Origin: DATHGT01 sp035317605
Lineage (GTDB): Bacteria > Methylomirabilota > Methylomirabilia > Rokubacteriales > CSP1-6
NCBI GenBank assembly: GCA_035317605.1
Contig: DATHGT010000217.1
Span: forward strand, 1 to 11,873
Reading direction: 5' to 3'
DNA length: 11,873 bases
Positions 1 through 6,854 of this stretch are shown piece after piece. The position numbers were made by a program, and so were the translations under genes. Under the pieces are notes generated by a model. The model made no database searches. It was not told where the DNA came from and saw only the letters and a list, made by a program, of their open reading frames with translations. Positions within the stretch are counted from its first letter, which is position 1. Each line of letters starts with the position of its first letter.

Positions 1-371
1 ACGGCTTCGATCTCGATGAGGGCGCCGGGGACCGCGAGGTTGGCGATCTGGACGAGCGTGCTCGCCGGTGGGTTAGGACCGAAGAACTCCGAGCGCACCT
101 CGCCGTACGGCTCGCGGTAGCGCACGTCGGTCACGAACACGGTGAGCTTGACGACGTCGTTCATGGTGGCGCCGCCCGCCTCCACGATCTTGCGGATGTT
201 CTCGAACACGCGGCGGGTCTGCGCCTTGATGTCGCCGTGGCCCATGAGGTTACCGTCGCCGTCGTACGGAAGCTGTCCGGCGACGTAGATCGTCCCGCCC
301 ACGCGCCAGCCGAGCGTGTACCGCGGGCGCTGATCCTTCATTCCGGCCGGAGCAATTGGCGTGCGTGCCAT
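1..371 (-). CDS. RidA-family (YjgF/YER057c/UK114) protein, 3' end cut by window edge
   Basis: The 123 visible residues cover almost a whole RidA-fold protein (usually about 125-135 aa), so only a few C-terminal residues are missing. Family landmarks are the IYVAGQLPYD stretch (residues 28-37), TRRVFENIRKIVEAGGA (52-68), KLTVFVTD (75-82) and the closing ALIEIEA (117-123). The ATG at 371-369 is preceded by GAGGAG (complement of 379-384) with a 7-nt spacer. Canonical RidA proteins deaminate reactive enamine/imine intermediates using an arginine in the PARSxVEV motif. Here that segment reads PPASTLVQI, with Ser104 at the arginine position, so it belongs with the non-Arg Rid subfamilies and its activity is uncertain. 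The family call is firm and the biochemical role is open. It is a cytoplasmic protein, and a perfect TATAAT lies 66 nt upstream. Confidence 0.93.
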   Translation of the reverse strand, partial: MARTPIAPAGMKDQRPRYTLGWRVGGTIYVAGQLPYDGDGNLMGHGDIKAQTRRVFENIRKIVEAGGATMNDVVKLTVFVTDVRYREPYGEVRSEFFGPNPPASTLVQIANLAVPGALIEIEA

Positions 372-436
372 CTCGTTTCTCCTCGACGCTTCGGATTTGG
401 AGCGGCTCGCCCGTCGCGCGGCGACGCTCGCTCGGG

Positions 437-442
437 ATTATA
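437..442 (-). promoter_or_regulatory. Candidate -10 element for the RidA-family gene
   Basis: The complement of 437-442 is a perfect TATAAT, 66 bases upstream of the RidA start codon, in the 95-bp gap between the two minus-strand genes. Such AT-rich hexamers are rare in this GC-rich sequence. I see no convincing -35 at 16-18 nt, so this is suggestive only. Confidence 0.4.
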
Positions 443-466
443 AGCGCACCCCGTCACCGCGGTGGG

Positions 467-925
467 TCAGCGCTGGTAGCCGTAGAGGCGCCAGCGGCCG
501 TTCTCGCGGCGCGCGATCTCCAGCTCGCGCTCCCACGAGGCGACCGGGATCCAGCTGCCGACCACGCGCAGGCGCCCGGTGACCTGTCCCGTCGAATAGA
601 CCCACGCGTGCTCGCCGACCATCCGCACCGCGTCGATGCGGACGCGCGCCCTCACCTGATCGTGGAGGGTGAAGACGGTCCGCAGCTGGTCGGCGATGCC
701 GGCCTTCGTCAGCGTGTCGGTCCGATACTGCGCGGAGACCAGAGCCAGGAGCCCGGCCTCGTCCATCGCGTGGAACCTCGCGACGGCACCCTCCACGACC
801 TCCTGGATCTCCACGACGATCTGCGGCGACGCCGCGGAGCCGGGGAGCCCCGTGTCCTGAGCGAACGCCGCGGAGGCCGGAGGCCCGGCCAGCAGCGCAA
901 TCACGAGGAGTAAGGGTCGCCACAT
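467..925 (-). CDS. Exported NTF2/SnoaL-like (DUF4440-type) small protein
   Basis: The protein has 152 aa. It begins MWRPLLLVIALLAGPPASAAFAQD, a Sec-type signal peptide: short positive N-terminus, hydrophobic core, and probable AFA-QD cleavage after about residue 22. The mature part looks like a SnoaL/ketosteroid-isomerase-like cone fold. It has an N-terminal helix (VVEIQEVVEGAVARFHAMDEAG), a variable middle, and strand-rich WVYSTGQVTGRLRV and a closing WRLYGYQR, typical of DUF4440-type proteins. The ATG at 925 was chosen over the longer in-frame start at 1117 because the signal peptide starts exactly there and the upstream extension has no family features. These proteins are usually enzymes or ligand binders on small hydrophobic molecules; the substrate cannot be told here. 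It is divergent from the crotonase gene and probably periplasmic. Confidence 0.75.
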   Translation of the reverse strand: MWRPLLLVIALLAGPPASAAFAQDTGLPGSAASPQIVVEIQEVVEGAVARFHAMDEAGLLALVSAQYRTDTLTKAGIADQLRTVFTLHDQVRARVRIDAVRMVGEHAWVYSTGQVTGRLRVVGSWIPVASWERELEIARRENGRWRLYGYQR

Positions 926-975
926 CGGCCCTATTCGAGCACAGACTCGCGAGCTTTTCTGCTTCAGCGGCGGGA

Positions 976-981
976 TATACT
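976..981 (+). promoter_or_regulatory. Candidate -10 element for the crotonase-family gene
   Basis: TATACT lies 48 bases upstream of the ATG at 1030, in the 104-bp divergent gap between the exported SnoaL-like gene and the crotonase gene. It matches the sigma70 -10 consensus at five of six positions. No good -35 is visible. Confidence 0.4.
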
Positions 982-1029
982 CGGCGACCGAAACCTGCAG
1001 CTCACCGCGAGACCCAACGGAGCTTCGCC

Positions 1030-1863
1030 ATGCCGAGATATGAGTCGCCCTACGATCCGTCGACGATGCCCACCGGCCTGGAGCACGTGATCTACGAGAA
1101 GAAGGGGCACGTCGCACACGTGACGATCAACCGCCCCGAAGTGCGGAACGCGCTGCACAGCTACGCCTACGCGGAGCTGCGGGCGTGCTGGCGCGACATC
1201 GGCCTCGATCCGGACATCTACGTCGGCATCGTCACCGGAACGGGCGAGGCGTTCTGCGCCGGACGCGACGTCAAGTTCCTGGCGTCGTACCAGGCCCAGG
1301 GCCAGCGGACGCCCCACGAGGACCCGAACAATCCGCTGTTCCACTGGGGCGGCGGCGGTCAGCCCAGCGACGCCGATCTGGAGAAGCCGCTGATCGCCGC
1401 CATCAACGGCTTCGCGGTCGGCGTTGGGCTGTCGCTGGCGCTGCAGTGCCAGCTCCGGGTGATGGCGGACACGGCGTGGATCGGCGACACCCACACCAAG
1501 GTCGGGCGATTGGGCTCCGCGCACAATCTCTACACCGCGCTACCGCGTACCACGGCCGCCTATCTCACCCTGTGCAACGGCCGACTCACCGCGGACGAGT
1601 GCTACCGGCAGGCCATCGTCAACAAGGTCGTCCCGCGCGACGAGCTCATGGCCACCTGTGAGGAGATGGCTGACATGATCTGCGACAGCTCGCCGCTCGC
1701 CGTGCAGGCCGCGATCCGGCTGTACCGGCTGGCCGCGGCGTTCCCACCCTCGCTCGCCTCGTATGCGCGCCACCTCGATCAGGAGGTCGCGGAGAGTGAG
1801 GACGGCGCGGAGGGCCCCCGCGCGTTCCGCGAGAAGCGCAAGCCCGTGTGGAAGATGCGCTGA
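1030..1863 (+). CDS. Enoyl-CoA hydratase/isomerase (crotonase) superfamily protein
   Basis: The 277-aa protein has the crotonase layout. VTINRPEVRNAL (31-42) is the N-terminal strand-loop, and GTGEAFCAGRDVKFL (70-84) carries the first oxyanion-hole segment and CoA-binding loop. NGFAVGVGLSLALQCQLRV (126-144) carries the second oxyanion-hole glycine. The C-terminal helices contain CYRQAIVNKVVPRDEL and RAFREKRKPVWK (264-275), as in the family. GGAG (1019-1022) lies 7 nt before the ATG. In bacterial crotonases the two hydratase glutamates correspond to rat residues 144 and 164. Here the aligned positions are Ser135 and His155, so ordinary enoyl-CoA hydration is unlikely. Isomerase, hydrolase or decarboxylase chemistry on a CoA ester is more plausible. 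It is a single gene, divergent from 467-925 and convergent with the CapA-like gene 48 bp downstream. It is cytoplasmic. Confidence 0.93.
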   Translation: MPRYESPYDPSTMPTGLEHVIYEKKGHVAHVTINRPEVRNALHSYAYAELRACWRDIGLDPDIYVGIVTGTGEAFCAGRDVKFLASYQAQGQRTPHEDPNNPLFHWGGGGQPSDADLEKPLIAAINGFAVGVGLSLALQCQLRVMADTAWIGDTHTKVGRLGSAHNLYTALPRTTAAYLTLCNGRLTADECYRQAIVNKVVPRDELMATCEEMADMICDSSPLAVQAAIRLYRLAAAFPPSLASYARHLDQEVAESEDGAEGPRAFREKRKPVWKMR

Positions 1864-1911
1864 TCGGTTCCGCGTCCTGGCTGCGTCGATGACGGGCCCG
1901 GTCCGGCCGGT

Positions 1912-2952
1912 TCAGCGGGTCCACACAACCAGCTCGTTGCCGCTGATCGTGAGCGTGGCGCCGAGCTTGTCGCACCGGCGGGTGACTTGTTCGAGGGCGT
2001 CCTTGTCGAGGCTCGGGTCGCAGACGTAGGTGTGGTTGCGCTCGTCGTGGCGCACCAGCGAGAACGCGACTTCCGAGATCGTCGAATCGTCGAAAGTGAC
2101 GCGGGCGAGGAGGCCGACCCAGTCGCCGTGGGCGCGGCCGCCGTGGCCGGTGTGGAACGAGAAGCTGCCGAGGCCGTAGAAGATCGGCTTGCCCCGATAC
2201 ATCTCGACCGCGCACGCGTAGTGCGGGCCGTGGCCCATCACCACGTCGGCGCCGGCGTCGATCGCGGCGTGGGCGATCTCGACCTGGTAGACCAGCACGT
2301 CCTCGGACAATCCCCAGTGATGGGAGGCCACGACGACGTCGGCTGCCGCGCGCAGAGCGCGCAGATCGCCAGCGAACTCGGCGAGCGACGCGGCGTCGGC
2401 CCACGTGTGGGTCACCGCCGGAATGCCCGGACGGTTCGCGGGCGGGCCCCCGGCCAGCCGCGTCTGGAGCGGCGGCTGATACGCGGTGTGGCCGGTGAGG
2501 ACAGCGACGCCGGGAGCACTGTCGGTGGCCTCGTGGCCGGTCGCCCAGTAGACGGAGGTGCGCTGCACGAAGCCGAACCGCAGACCCGCGTGGGTGACGA
2601 TGGCGGGCGCGCGCGCGGCCCGACGATCCACTCCCGCGCCGGTGTGCGCGACGCCGAGCGCGTCGAGCCTCGCCAGCGACGACCGGATCGCCTCCTCGCC
2701 GTAGTTCACGTTGTTGGCGTTGCCGATCGCGTGAAACCCGCCCACCACGAGGGCGCGGGCGGAGGCCAGCGGCGCGTAGAAGCCCTCGCGCTCCAGCGCG
2801 TGCTCGCCCGCCGGCTCGTAGAAGCAGCACTCCAGATTGCCGAACAACACGTCGGCCTGCCGCAGCGTATCCGTGACGCGCGCGAATGGCACCTCGGGAT
2901 CGGCGACGTTCATGAGGTTGACGTCACCGGTCAGCATCAGCACGCGCTTCAT
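1912..2952 (-). CDS. CapA-like metallophosphatase-fold protein (PGA_cap family)
   Basis: The 346-aa protein has the signature order of the CapA/PGA_cap domain. It starts MLTGDVNL (Asp10), then FGNLECC (Glu41) and an NANNVNYG segment (78-85). ADVVVASHHWG (204-214) has the His-His pair 211-212, VVMGHGPH (237-244) has His241 and His244, and KPIFYGLGSFSF spans 255-266. These residues form the calcineurin-like metal site. CapA proteins take part in poly-gamma-glutamate capsule synthesis or cut phospho-substrates, but most family members are uncharacterised. There is no signal peptide and no capB/capC neighbour, so a capsule role is not supported. The usual ANNH histidine is Val82 here. It starts 61 bp after the dehydrogenase gene ends and appears to be the last gene of the operon. 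The ribosome binding site is weak. Confidence 0.85.
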   Translation of the reverse strand: MKRVLMLTGDVNLMNVADPEVPFARVTDTLRQADVLFGNLECCFYEPAGEHALEREGFYAPLASARALVVGGFHAIGNANNVNYGEEAIRSSLARLDALGVAHTGAGVDRRAARAPAIVTHAGLRFGFVQRTSVYWATGHEATDSAPGVAVLTGHTAYQPPLQTRLAGGPPANRPGIPAVTHTWADAASLAEFAGDLRALRAAADVVVASHHWGLSEDVLVYQVEIAHAAIDAGADVVMGHGPHYACAVEMYRGKPIFYGLGSFSFHTGHGGRAHGDWVGLLARVTFDDSTISEVAFSLVRHDERNHTYVCDPSLDKDALEQVTRRCDKLGATLTISGNELVVWTR

Positions 2953-3013
2953 GATTCGCCGCCGTCGCGCATGATCGTGGCTCGTTCGCGTGAAGAGATG
3001 GCCGCGCCGCCGA

Positions 3014-3961
3014 TCAGAAGACGATCACCAGCCGGCCGCGGGTGCCACCGGCGCTGAGCTTGCGCTGCGCGTCGGCCGTCCGCTCGGGCGGAAACGTCTC
3101 GGCCACGCGCAGGGTGAGGCGGCGCTCGGTGACCAGCTGGCCCAGCCGAGCGAGCGCTTCCTGATTTTCCAGGTACGAGGCCACCCGCACCGGCTCGATC
3201 GTGATGCCGCGTTCCGACGGGCCGGCCCAGCCACGCACGGTCGCCAGCTTGCCGCCGTCGCGGATGGCGGGCAGGACGGCGGCGTCGAGCACCGCCGCGT
3301 CGATCAATCCATCGACGCCGCCGGACGCCGCGTCGCGAAGCGCGCGGATCGCCGCGTCGCCGCGAGGCACGACCTTCTCCGCGCCCAGCTTCTTCACCAG
3401 CGCCTCGTCCTGAGATCCCGCCACCGCGATCACGCGCAGTCCGTCCGCAGCGCCGAGCTCGACCGCGTAGCCCCCGACGGCGCCGGCCGCGCCGGTGACT
3501 CCGAGGGTCTGTCCGGGTTTGAGGGCGAGCTTGTCCAGCGCGAGGCGCACAGTCAACCCGTTCATCGGCAGCGTCGCCGCGGCCTCCAGGCTCGTGCCCT
3601 CGGGCACGCGCGCGACCGACGCGGCGGGAACCACCACGAGCTCCGCCTGGGCCCCACCGCCGGGACGGCGCGGATTCACGATCGCCATCACCCGGTCACC
3701 GACGCGCCAGCCCGTGCCCGCGCCGACGGCGTCCACCGTTCCGGCCAGCTCCATGCCGGGAGTGAACGGCGGCCGCACGCCCATCTCGGCCAGTTGCTCG
3801 ATCGTGTGCTGGCGTCCGACGCGGAAGCTGATGTCGGTCGGGTTGACCGTCGCCGCCGCGACGCGAATGCGCACCTCGCCCGCGCCGGGCTGCGGCTCGG
3901 GCCGCTGCGACACGTCCAGTACTTCGGGGCCCCCGAAGGTCGAAAACGTCACGGCTCGCAT
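3014..3961 (-). CDS. Zinc-free MDR oxidoreductase, quinone oxidoreductase type
   Basis: The 315-aa length is usual for the quinone-oxidoreductase branch of the medium-chain dehydrogenase superfamily. The GroES-like N-terminal domain shows FGGPEVLDV (9-17), VAAATVNPTDISFR (34-47) and PGMELAGTVDAVG (68-80), but no zinc-ligand cysteines or histidines. The Rossmann domain has LGVTGAAGAVGGYAVELGA (153-171) as its nucleotide loop, with GAAGAVG typical of NAD(P)H-dependent QORs. The ATG at 3961 has AAAGG about 7 nt upstream. It probably reduces an alpha,beta-unsaturated carbonyl or quinone using NADPH in the cytoplasm; the substrate is unknown. It lies 30 bp after the carboxymuconolactone decarboxylase-family gene and is co-oriented with the CoA-transferase. 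That context suggests reduction of an unsaturated intermediate in the same pathway. Confidence 0.92.
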   Translation of the reverse strand: MRAVTFSTFGGPEVLDVSQRPEPQPGAGEVRIRVAAATVNPTDISFRVGRQHTIEQLAEMGVRPPFTPGMELAGTVDAVGAGTGWRVGDRVMAIVNPRRPGGGAQAELVVVPAASVARVPEGTSLEAAATLPMNGLTVRLALDKLALKPGQTLGVTGAAGAVGGYAVELGAADGLRVIAVAGSQDEALVKKLGAEKVVPRGDAAIRALRDAASGGVDGLIDAAVLDAAVLPAIRDGGKLATVRGWAGPSERGITIEPVRVASYLENQEALARLGQLVTERRLTLRVAETFPPERTADAQRKLSAGGTRGRLVIVF

Positions 3962-3991
3962 GGTTGGCCTTTCTTATGACAGCGGCCGGGC

Positions 3992-4555
3992 TCACACCGG
4001 CAGGAGCGGCTCGGTCCTGTCCGGTGGTAGGTCGCTGTCGAACGAGTTGATCATCAACGCCAGCAAACTGTAGTTGCCCAGGGTCAGGCCCAGCTCGACC
4101 ACGCCCTGGCGGCCGAACTGCTCGAGCGCCGCCTGGAACGCGCCCCGGCTGACCCGATGAGTCCGGAAGAACTCGCGGCCGAAGTGGACGACCGCCGCCT
4201 CGTCGGCAGCCAGCGCGGGAAGCTCGTTGCGATCGCGCAAGCCGTCGACGAGCGCGTTGGGCACGCCGGCCTTGCGCGCGGACGCCGCGTGGGCGTTCCA
4301 GATGTGCTGGCAATCCAGCTCGCGCGCGGTGACCAGCATGGCCAGCTCCTGAACCTTCTTGGGCAGCGAGGATTCGTCGCGCAGATAGTGGTTCAGGCCG
4401 GTGGCCCATCGATGCGCCGCGGGCACGTGGATCATGACCGAGCCGGGTCCGTAGCGCGGGACCGATCCGAGCCCCTTCACCATCTCGTCGAAGACGTCAC
4501 GCTGGCCTTCGGGAACGCTGTCTCTGGTCGCCGCCGGTAGTCTGGCCACGGTCAC
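3992..4555 (-). CDS. Carboxymuconolactone decarboxylase (AhpD-like) family protein
   Basis: The 187-aa all-helical protein carries the CMD signature in KKVQELAMLVTARELDCQHIWNAHAASARKAG, running from about residue 66 to 97. It includes Glu79, Cys82 and His89. In AhpD-type thiol peroxidases and disulfide reductases this region holds a CxxC pair. Here the second cysteine is Ile85 (CQHI), so peroxidase-type thiol chemistry is unlikely. The residue pattern fits the large uncharacterised group often found beside catabolic genes. Classical carboxymuconolactone decarboxylase (PcaC) is shorter (about 120-130 aa), so I do not call it pcaC. The gene follows the CaiB-type CoA-transferase by 21 bp and precedes the dehydrogenase by 30 bp, so all are probably on one transcript. 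A decarboxylase or isomerase step on a dicarboxylate is possible but is inference. Confidence 0.88.
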   Translation of the reverse strand: MTVARLPAATRDSVPEGQRDVFDEMVKGLGSVPRYGPGSVMIHVPAAHRWATGLNHYLRDESSLPKKVQELAMLVTARELDCQHIWNAHAASARKAGVPNALVDGLRDRNELPALAADEAAVVHFGREFFRTHRVSRGAFQAALEQFGRQGVVELGLTLGNYSLLALMINSFDSDLPPDRTEPLLPV

Positions 4556-4576
4556 CCTCTCCGTTGGACGTTCACT

Positions 4577-5788
4577 TCAACCGGGGAGCTCGTCGTAGTG
4601 ATGGAAGTTCCCGACGACGTCGTTCGCGTACAGCTTCTCGATCTCGGGTTGCGAATAGCCGAGGAGCCCCAGAACCTCCTCGTTGTGCTCGCCCACTTTC
4701 GGTGTGGAGCCGACGACGGCCGGTGTGCGGCTGAAGTGCCAGAAGTCGCCGGACACCGCGATCGTCCCGGCCAGGAAGTCGGGGACCTCGACCATGGCCC
4801 GCCGCTCCCACGGGTGCGTATCGTGGGCCGCCTGCGGGATCGTGTTGACCGGGGCCGCGACCACGTCATTCTTCGTGAAGTGGGCGATGGCCTCCTTCAT
4901 GGTCATGGGCGCCATCAGCTCGGACATCGCCTCGTTGACCGCCGTCGCGTTCTTGCTGCGCTCGTGGCGGGTGGTGAAGCGCGGGTCCTTCTGCCACTCC
5001 GGCTTCCCCAGCGCGCTGCACACGCGCGCCCAGTGGTGCTGGTCGCCGGCGGCGATCAGGACCCAGCCGTCCTTGCACGGGTACATCCCGCTGGGCGCCG
5101 CGTCCGACTTGCCCCGCTTGGGCTCGGTGCCGGCCCCGTGGTAGGCCGTGATGGGGATCTCGGTCAGGCTGTAGCCGGAGTCCGCCAGGCAGACGTCGAT
5201 GCTCTGCCCCTCGCCGGAAATGCTCCGCTCGTAGAGCGCGCCCAGGGTCCCGATGGCCGAGTGCAGCGCGGTCGTGCGATCGATGATGGGCACGCCGGCA
5301 CGGATCGGCGGCATGCCTTCTTCACCGGTGACCATCGCGATGCCGGACATGGTCTGGCCGATGGGGTCGTAACCGATCTGGTCGCGATAGGGACCGAACT
5401 GCCCGTACGCGGAGACGTTGACCATGATGATGCGGGGATTCAGCGTCTTGAGCACGTCGTACCCGAAGCCCATCTCCTCGATGGTCCCGGGCCGGAAGTT
5501 CTGCACGAGCACGTCGGACACCCCGATCAGCTTGCGGAGGACGGTCTTGCCCTCTTCCTTGCGCAAGTCCATGCTCACGCTCTTCTTGCCGCTGTTGTAT
5601 TGCACCCAGTAGGCGCTCTGCTTCCTGACCCACGGCGAGTGATAGCGGGTCTCCTCGCCCCCGAGCCGCTCGATCTTGATGACCTCCGCCCCCAGCCGCG
5701 CCAGCACCTGCGCGCACCGCGGCCCAGCCTGATGCCGCCCCAGATCGATCACGCGAATCCCGTGCAACGGCCCCTTGCCATCGATCAT
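4577..5788 (-). CDS. CaiB/BaiF family (class III) CoA-transferase
   Basis: The 403-aa protein is the usual length for this family. It begins GIRVIDLGRHQAGPRCAQVLARLGAEVIKIE (10-40), the CaiB N-terminal Rossmann-like segment. FRPGTIEEMGFGYDVL (98-113) and SAYGQFGPYRDQIGYD (126-141) follow. AGVPIIDRTTALHSAIGTLGALYER (164-188) contains Asp170, the position of the nucleophilic aspartate of formyl-CoA transferase. The enzyme moves CoA between carboxylic acids through an aspartyl-CoA anhydride intermediate. The ATG at 5788 was chosen over the longer ORF start at 5908 because AAGGAG (complement of 5796-5801) sits 7 nt before it and homology starts there. It is the first gene of a four-gene minus-strand operon with the CMD-family protein, the MDR oxidoreductase and the CapA-like protein. 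The acid substrate is unknown. It is cytoplasmic. Confidence 0.95.
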   Translation of the reverse strand: MIDGKGPLHGIRVIDLGRHQAGPRCAQVLARLGAEVIKIERLGGEETRYHSPWVRKQSAYWVQYNSGKKSVSMDLRKEEGKTVLRKLIGVSDVLVQNFRPGTIEEMGFGYDVLKTLNPRIIMVNVSAYGQFGPYRDQIGYDPIGQTMSGIAMVTGEEGMPPIRAGVPIIDRTTALHSAIGTLGALYERSISGEGQSIDVCLADSGYSLTEIPITAYHGAGTEPKRGKSDAAPSGMYPCKDGWVLIAAGDQHHWARVCSALGKPEWQKDPRFTTRHERSKNATAVNEAMSELMAPMTMKEAIAHFTKNDVVAAPVNTIPQAAHDTHPWERRAMVEVPDFLAGTIAVSGDFWHFSRTPAVVGSTPKVGEHNEEVLGLLGYSQPEIEKLYANDVVGNFHHYDELPG

Positions 5789-5862
5789 CTCGTCACTCCT
5801 TGTCCCCCAGCGCGCAAGCACGGGGCGTGTGTCAAAGGCCCTTGGTTCTCTCCCCATCGAAC

Positions 5863-5901
5863 GCGAGCCACAATCGCGCCGGTGGGGAGCCAAGTCAAGC
5901 G
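5863..5901 (-). promoter_or_regulatory. Promoter-like block upstream of the CaiB operon, copy 1 of a shared element
   Basis: On the minus strand this reads CGCTTGACTTGGC, a 10-base variable stretch, then CGCGATTGTGGCTCGC. TTGACT (complement of 5893-5898) resembles a -35 box. With a 17-base spacer the -10 position is GATTGT (5870-5875), 82 bases from the CaiB start codon. A second copy, identical at 33 of 39 positions, lies at 8951-8989 with the same 82-base distance to its gene. Conservation in two places before CoA-transferase genes is the main support. The -10 match alone is poor. Confidence 0.5.
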
Positions 5902-5930
5902 ACCACAACGGTCGACGGGATTCCGTCCTG

Positions 5931-6141
5931 CTAGCGCGGACTATTCATGAACGAGATGGCGCGAGTCGGCGGGGCCTGGCACCGGGGTGGCCCGGCCGTG
6001 CAGGCTGCGTCACCCGTTCACCTGAATCGCAGTGCTTCGCACTGCGCACAGGATGAAGGGGTCCACTTCACCTGCACGGCCGGGCCACCCCGATGCCACC
6101 CGCCGGGGGCGCGCGAAGCGTTCATGAATAATCCGCGCTAG
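5931..6141. repeat. 211-bp imperfect palindrome with 23-bp terminal inverted repeats (MITE-like)
   Basis: The two ends, 5931-5953 and 6119-6141, are inverted copies matching at 22 of 23 positions, including CGCGGAYTATTCATGAACG. An inner pair, 5978-6004 and 6071-6097, matches at 26 of 27. The stem continues inward through TTCACCTG/CAGGATGAA to a central perfect 8-bp hairpin (6028-6035 with 6039-6046). Both ends carry CTAG, which could be a 4-bp target duplication; it is itself palindromic, so this is ambiguous. There is no transposase. The size, terminal repeats and near full-length self-complementarity fit a non-autonomous miniature transposable element. A long RNA hairpin or extragenic palindrome is the alternative. 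It ends 13 bp after the toxin stop codon. Together with the CaiB promoter block it fills most of the 366-bp gap between 5789 and 6154; I see no gene in that gap. Confidence 0.8.
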
Positions 6142-6154
6142 AGGAAGCACATGA

Positions 6155-6505
6155 TCAGCGGAGAGGGAGGTAGTAGACGCGGTTTGCGAGATCGGAGGGC
6201 TCACCGACGTTCGCGATCAACTCCAGATCAGCGATGCACTGTCCGAGCGTCACCTGCAGCTGGTGGGCGTAGATCACTCCGGCAAACGTTAGACCCACGC
6301 GCTGTCGGCGGACCGCCTCGGCGAGGAGGTCGGCATCTCGCGTGAACAGTGCCCGCCCCTGCGTCGAGGCGCGGTCGAGAAGCTCGGCGTCATCCAGCCG
6401 GCTCGAGCCGTCCGCGTGGGCGGTGAGGACGTCGATCTGCCGAAGCCGCAGACCATCAGTGATCGCGCGCGGGACGTGGACATCCATATACAGCCCAACG
6501 CTCAC
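6155..6505 (-). CDS. DUF5615 PIN-like toxin of a type II toxin-antitoxin pair
   Basis: The 116-aa protein starts SVGLYMDVHVPRAITDGLR, with Asp8 in the family's D-x-H-x-P motif. It continues with IDVLTAHADG (24-33), the acidic RLDDAELLDRA (36-46) and RALFTRDADLL (51-61, with Asp57 and Asp59). These acidic residues match the metal-binding pattern of PIN-like ribonucleases, and the order is that of DUF5615. The predicted activity is RNA cleavage held in check by its partner. The start is GTG at 6505, overlapping the antitoxin stop as GTGA (complement of 6502-6505), which indicates translational coupling. The next ATG (6487) would remove the strand before Asp8. The family call is secure; toxin activity is inferred from the pairing. 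Confidence 0.88.
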   Translation of the reverse strand: MSVGLYMDVHVPRAITDGLRLRQIDVLTAHADGSSRLDDAELLDRASTQGRALFTRDADLLAEAVRRQRVGLTFAGVIYAHQLQVTLGQCIADLELIANVGEPSDLANRVYYLPLR

Positions 6506-6813
6506 TCAATAAGTCCAGCGGCCTTGAGGCGAACCACGAGCGGCGATTCGCCGGCCTGCTCCCGAAGTCGACGCACTTCGTCCTGCTGGCGCGCTATCTC
6601 GCCGTCGAGCTCCGCCTGGTTATCGTAGTAGTAAGTGAGCGCGGCATAGATCTGGGCAAGGGAGAGTCCGGGGTGCTGGAAGTGGATTTCCTCGGGACTC
6701 CAACCATAGGCGAGGCGATCGAGAACGACCTCGATCACTTTCACGTTGGTCTCGTCGATCCAGGCGACGCCCCGGACGTCGCGATTGATATGCGGGGCGG
6801 TGGCCATGGCCAT
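6502..6813 (-). CDS. DUF433 antitoxin partner
   Basis: The 103-aa protein holds a DUF433 helix-turn-helix-like domain in residues 19-75. Key parts are IDETNVKVIEVVLDRLAYGWSPEEI, then HPGLSLAQIYAALTYYYDNQAEL, the typical motif of this family. A C-terminal helical tail rich in charged residues (DGEIARQQDEVRRLREQAGE) probably contacts the toxin. DUF433 proteins are predicted DNA-binding antitoxins and usually autoregulate the operon. GGAGGA (complement of 6821-6826) is 7 nt before the ATG at 6813, which fixes this start over the ATG two codons later and the out-of-frame ATG at 6820. It is the first gene of the pair and overlaps the toxin gene by 4 bp. Confidence 0.9.
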   Translation of the reverse strand: MAMATAPHINRDVRGVAWIDETNVKVIEVVLDRLAYGWSPEEIHFQHPGLSLAQIYAALTYYYDNQAELDGEIARQQDEVRRLREQAGESPLVVRLKAAGLIE

Positions 6814-6833
6814 GGCTCATTCCTCCTTCGCCC

Positions 6834-6841
6834 ACTATACC
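6834..6841. promoter_or_regulatory. Overlapping divergent -10 candidates between the antitoxin and membrane protein genes
   Basis: The gap between the two divergent genes is only 41 bp. Its single AT-rich patch, ACTATACC, reads TATAGT on the minus strand (complement of 6834-6839), about 20 bases before the antitoxin ATG. It reads TATACC on the plus strand (6836-6841), 13 bases before the membrane protein ATG. The minus-strand reading leaves room for the visible ribosome binding site; the plus-strand reading would give a leaderless or nearly leaderless transcript. No -35 box is clear on either side. Confidence 0.4.
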
Positions 6842-6854
6842 GGCAACCGCCCTC

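Noticed and set aside
1864..1911. GC-rich inverted sequence in the convergent gap after the crotonase gene, possible terminator
   Set aside because: The stems are short and overlapping and there is no T-run on either strand.
4598..5950. 450-aa open frame antisense to the CaiB-type CoA-transferase
   Set aside because: It is a high-GC shadow frame: repetitive Arg/Val/His-rich translation with no recognisable domain, opposite a gene with firm family motifs.
5947..6204. Small open frames on both strands inside the palindrome
   Set aside because: They mirror each other because the DNA is palindromic, and they show no protein features.
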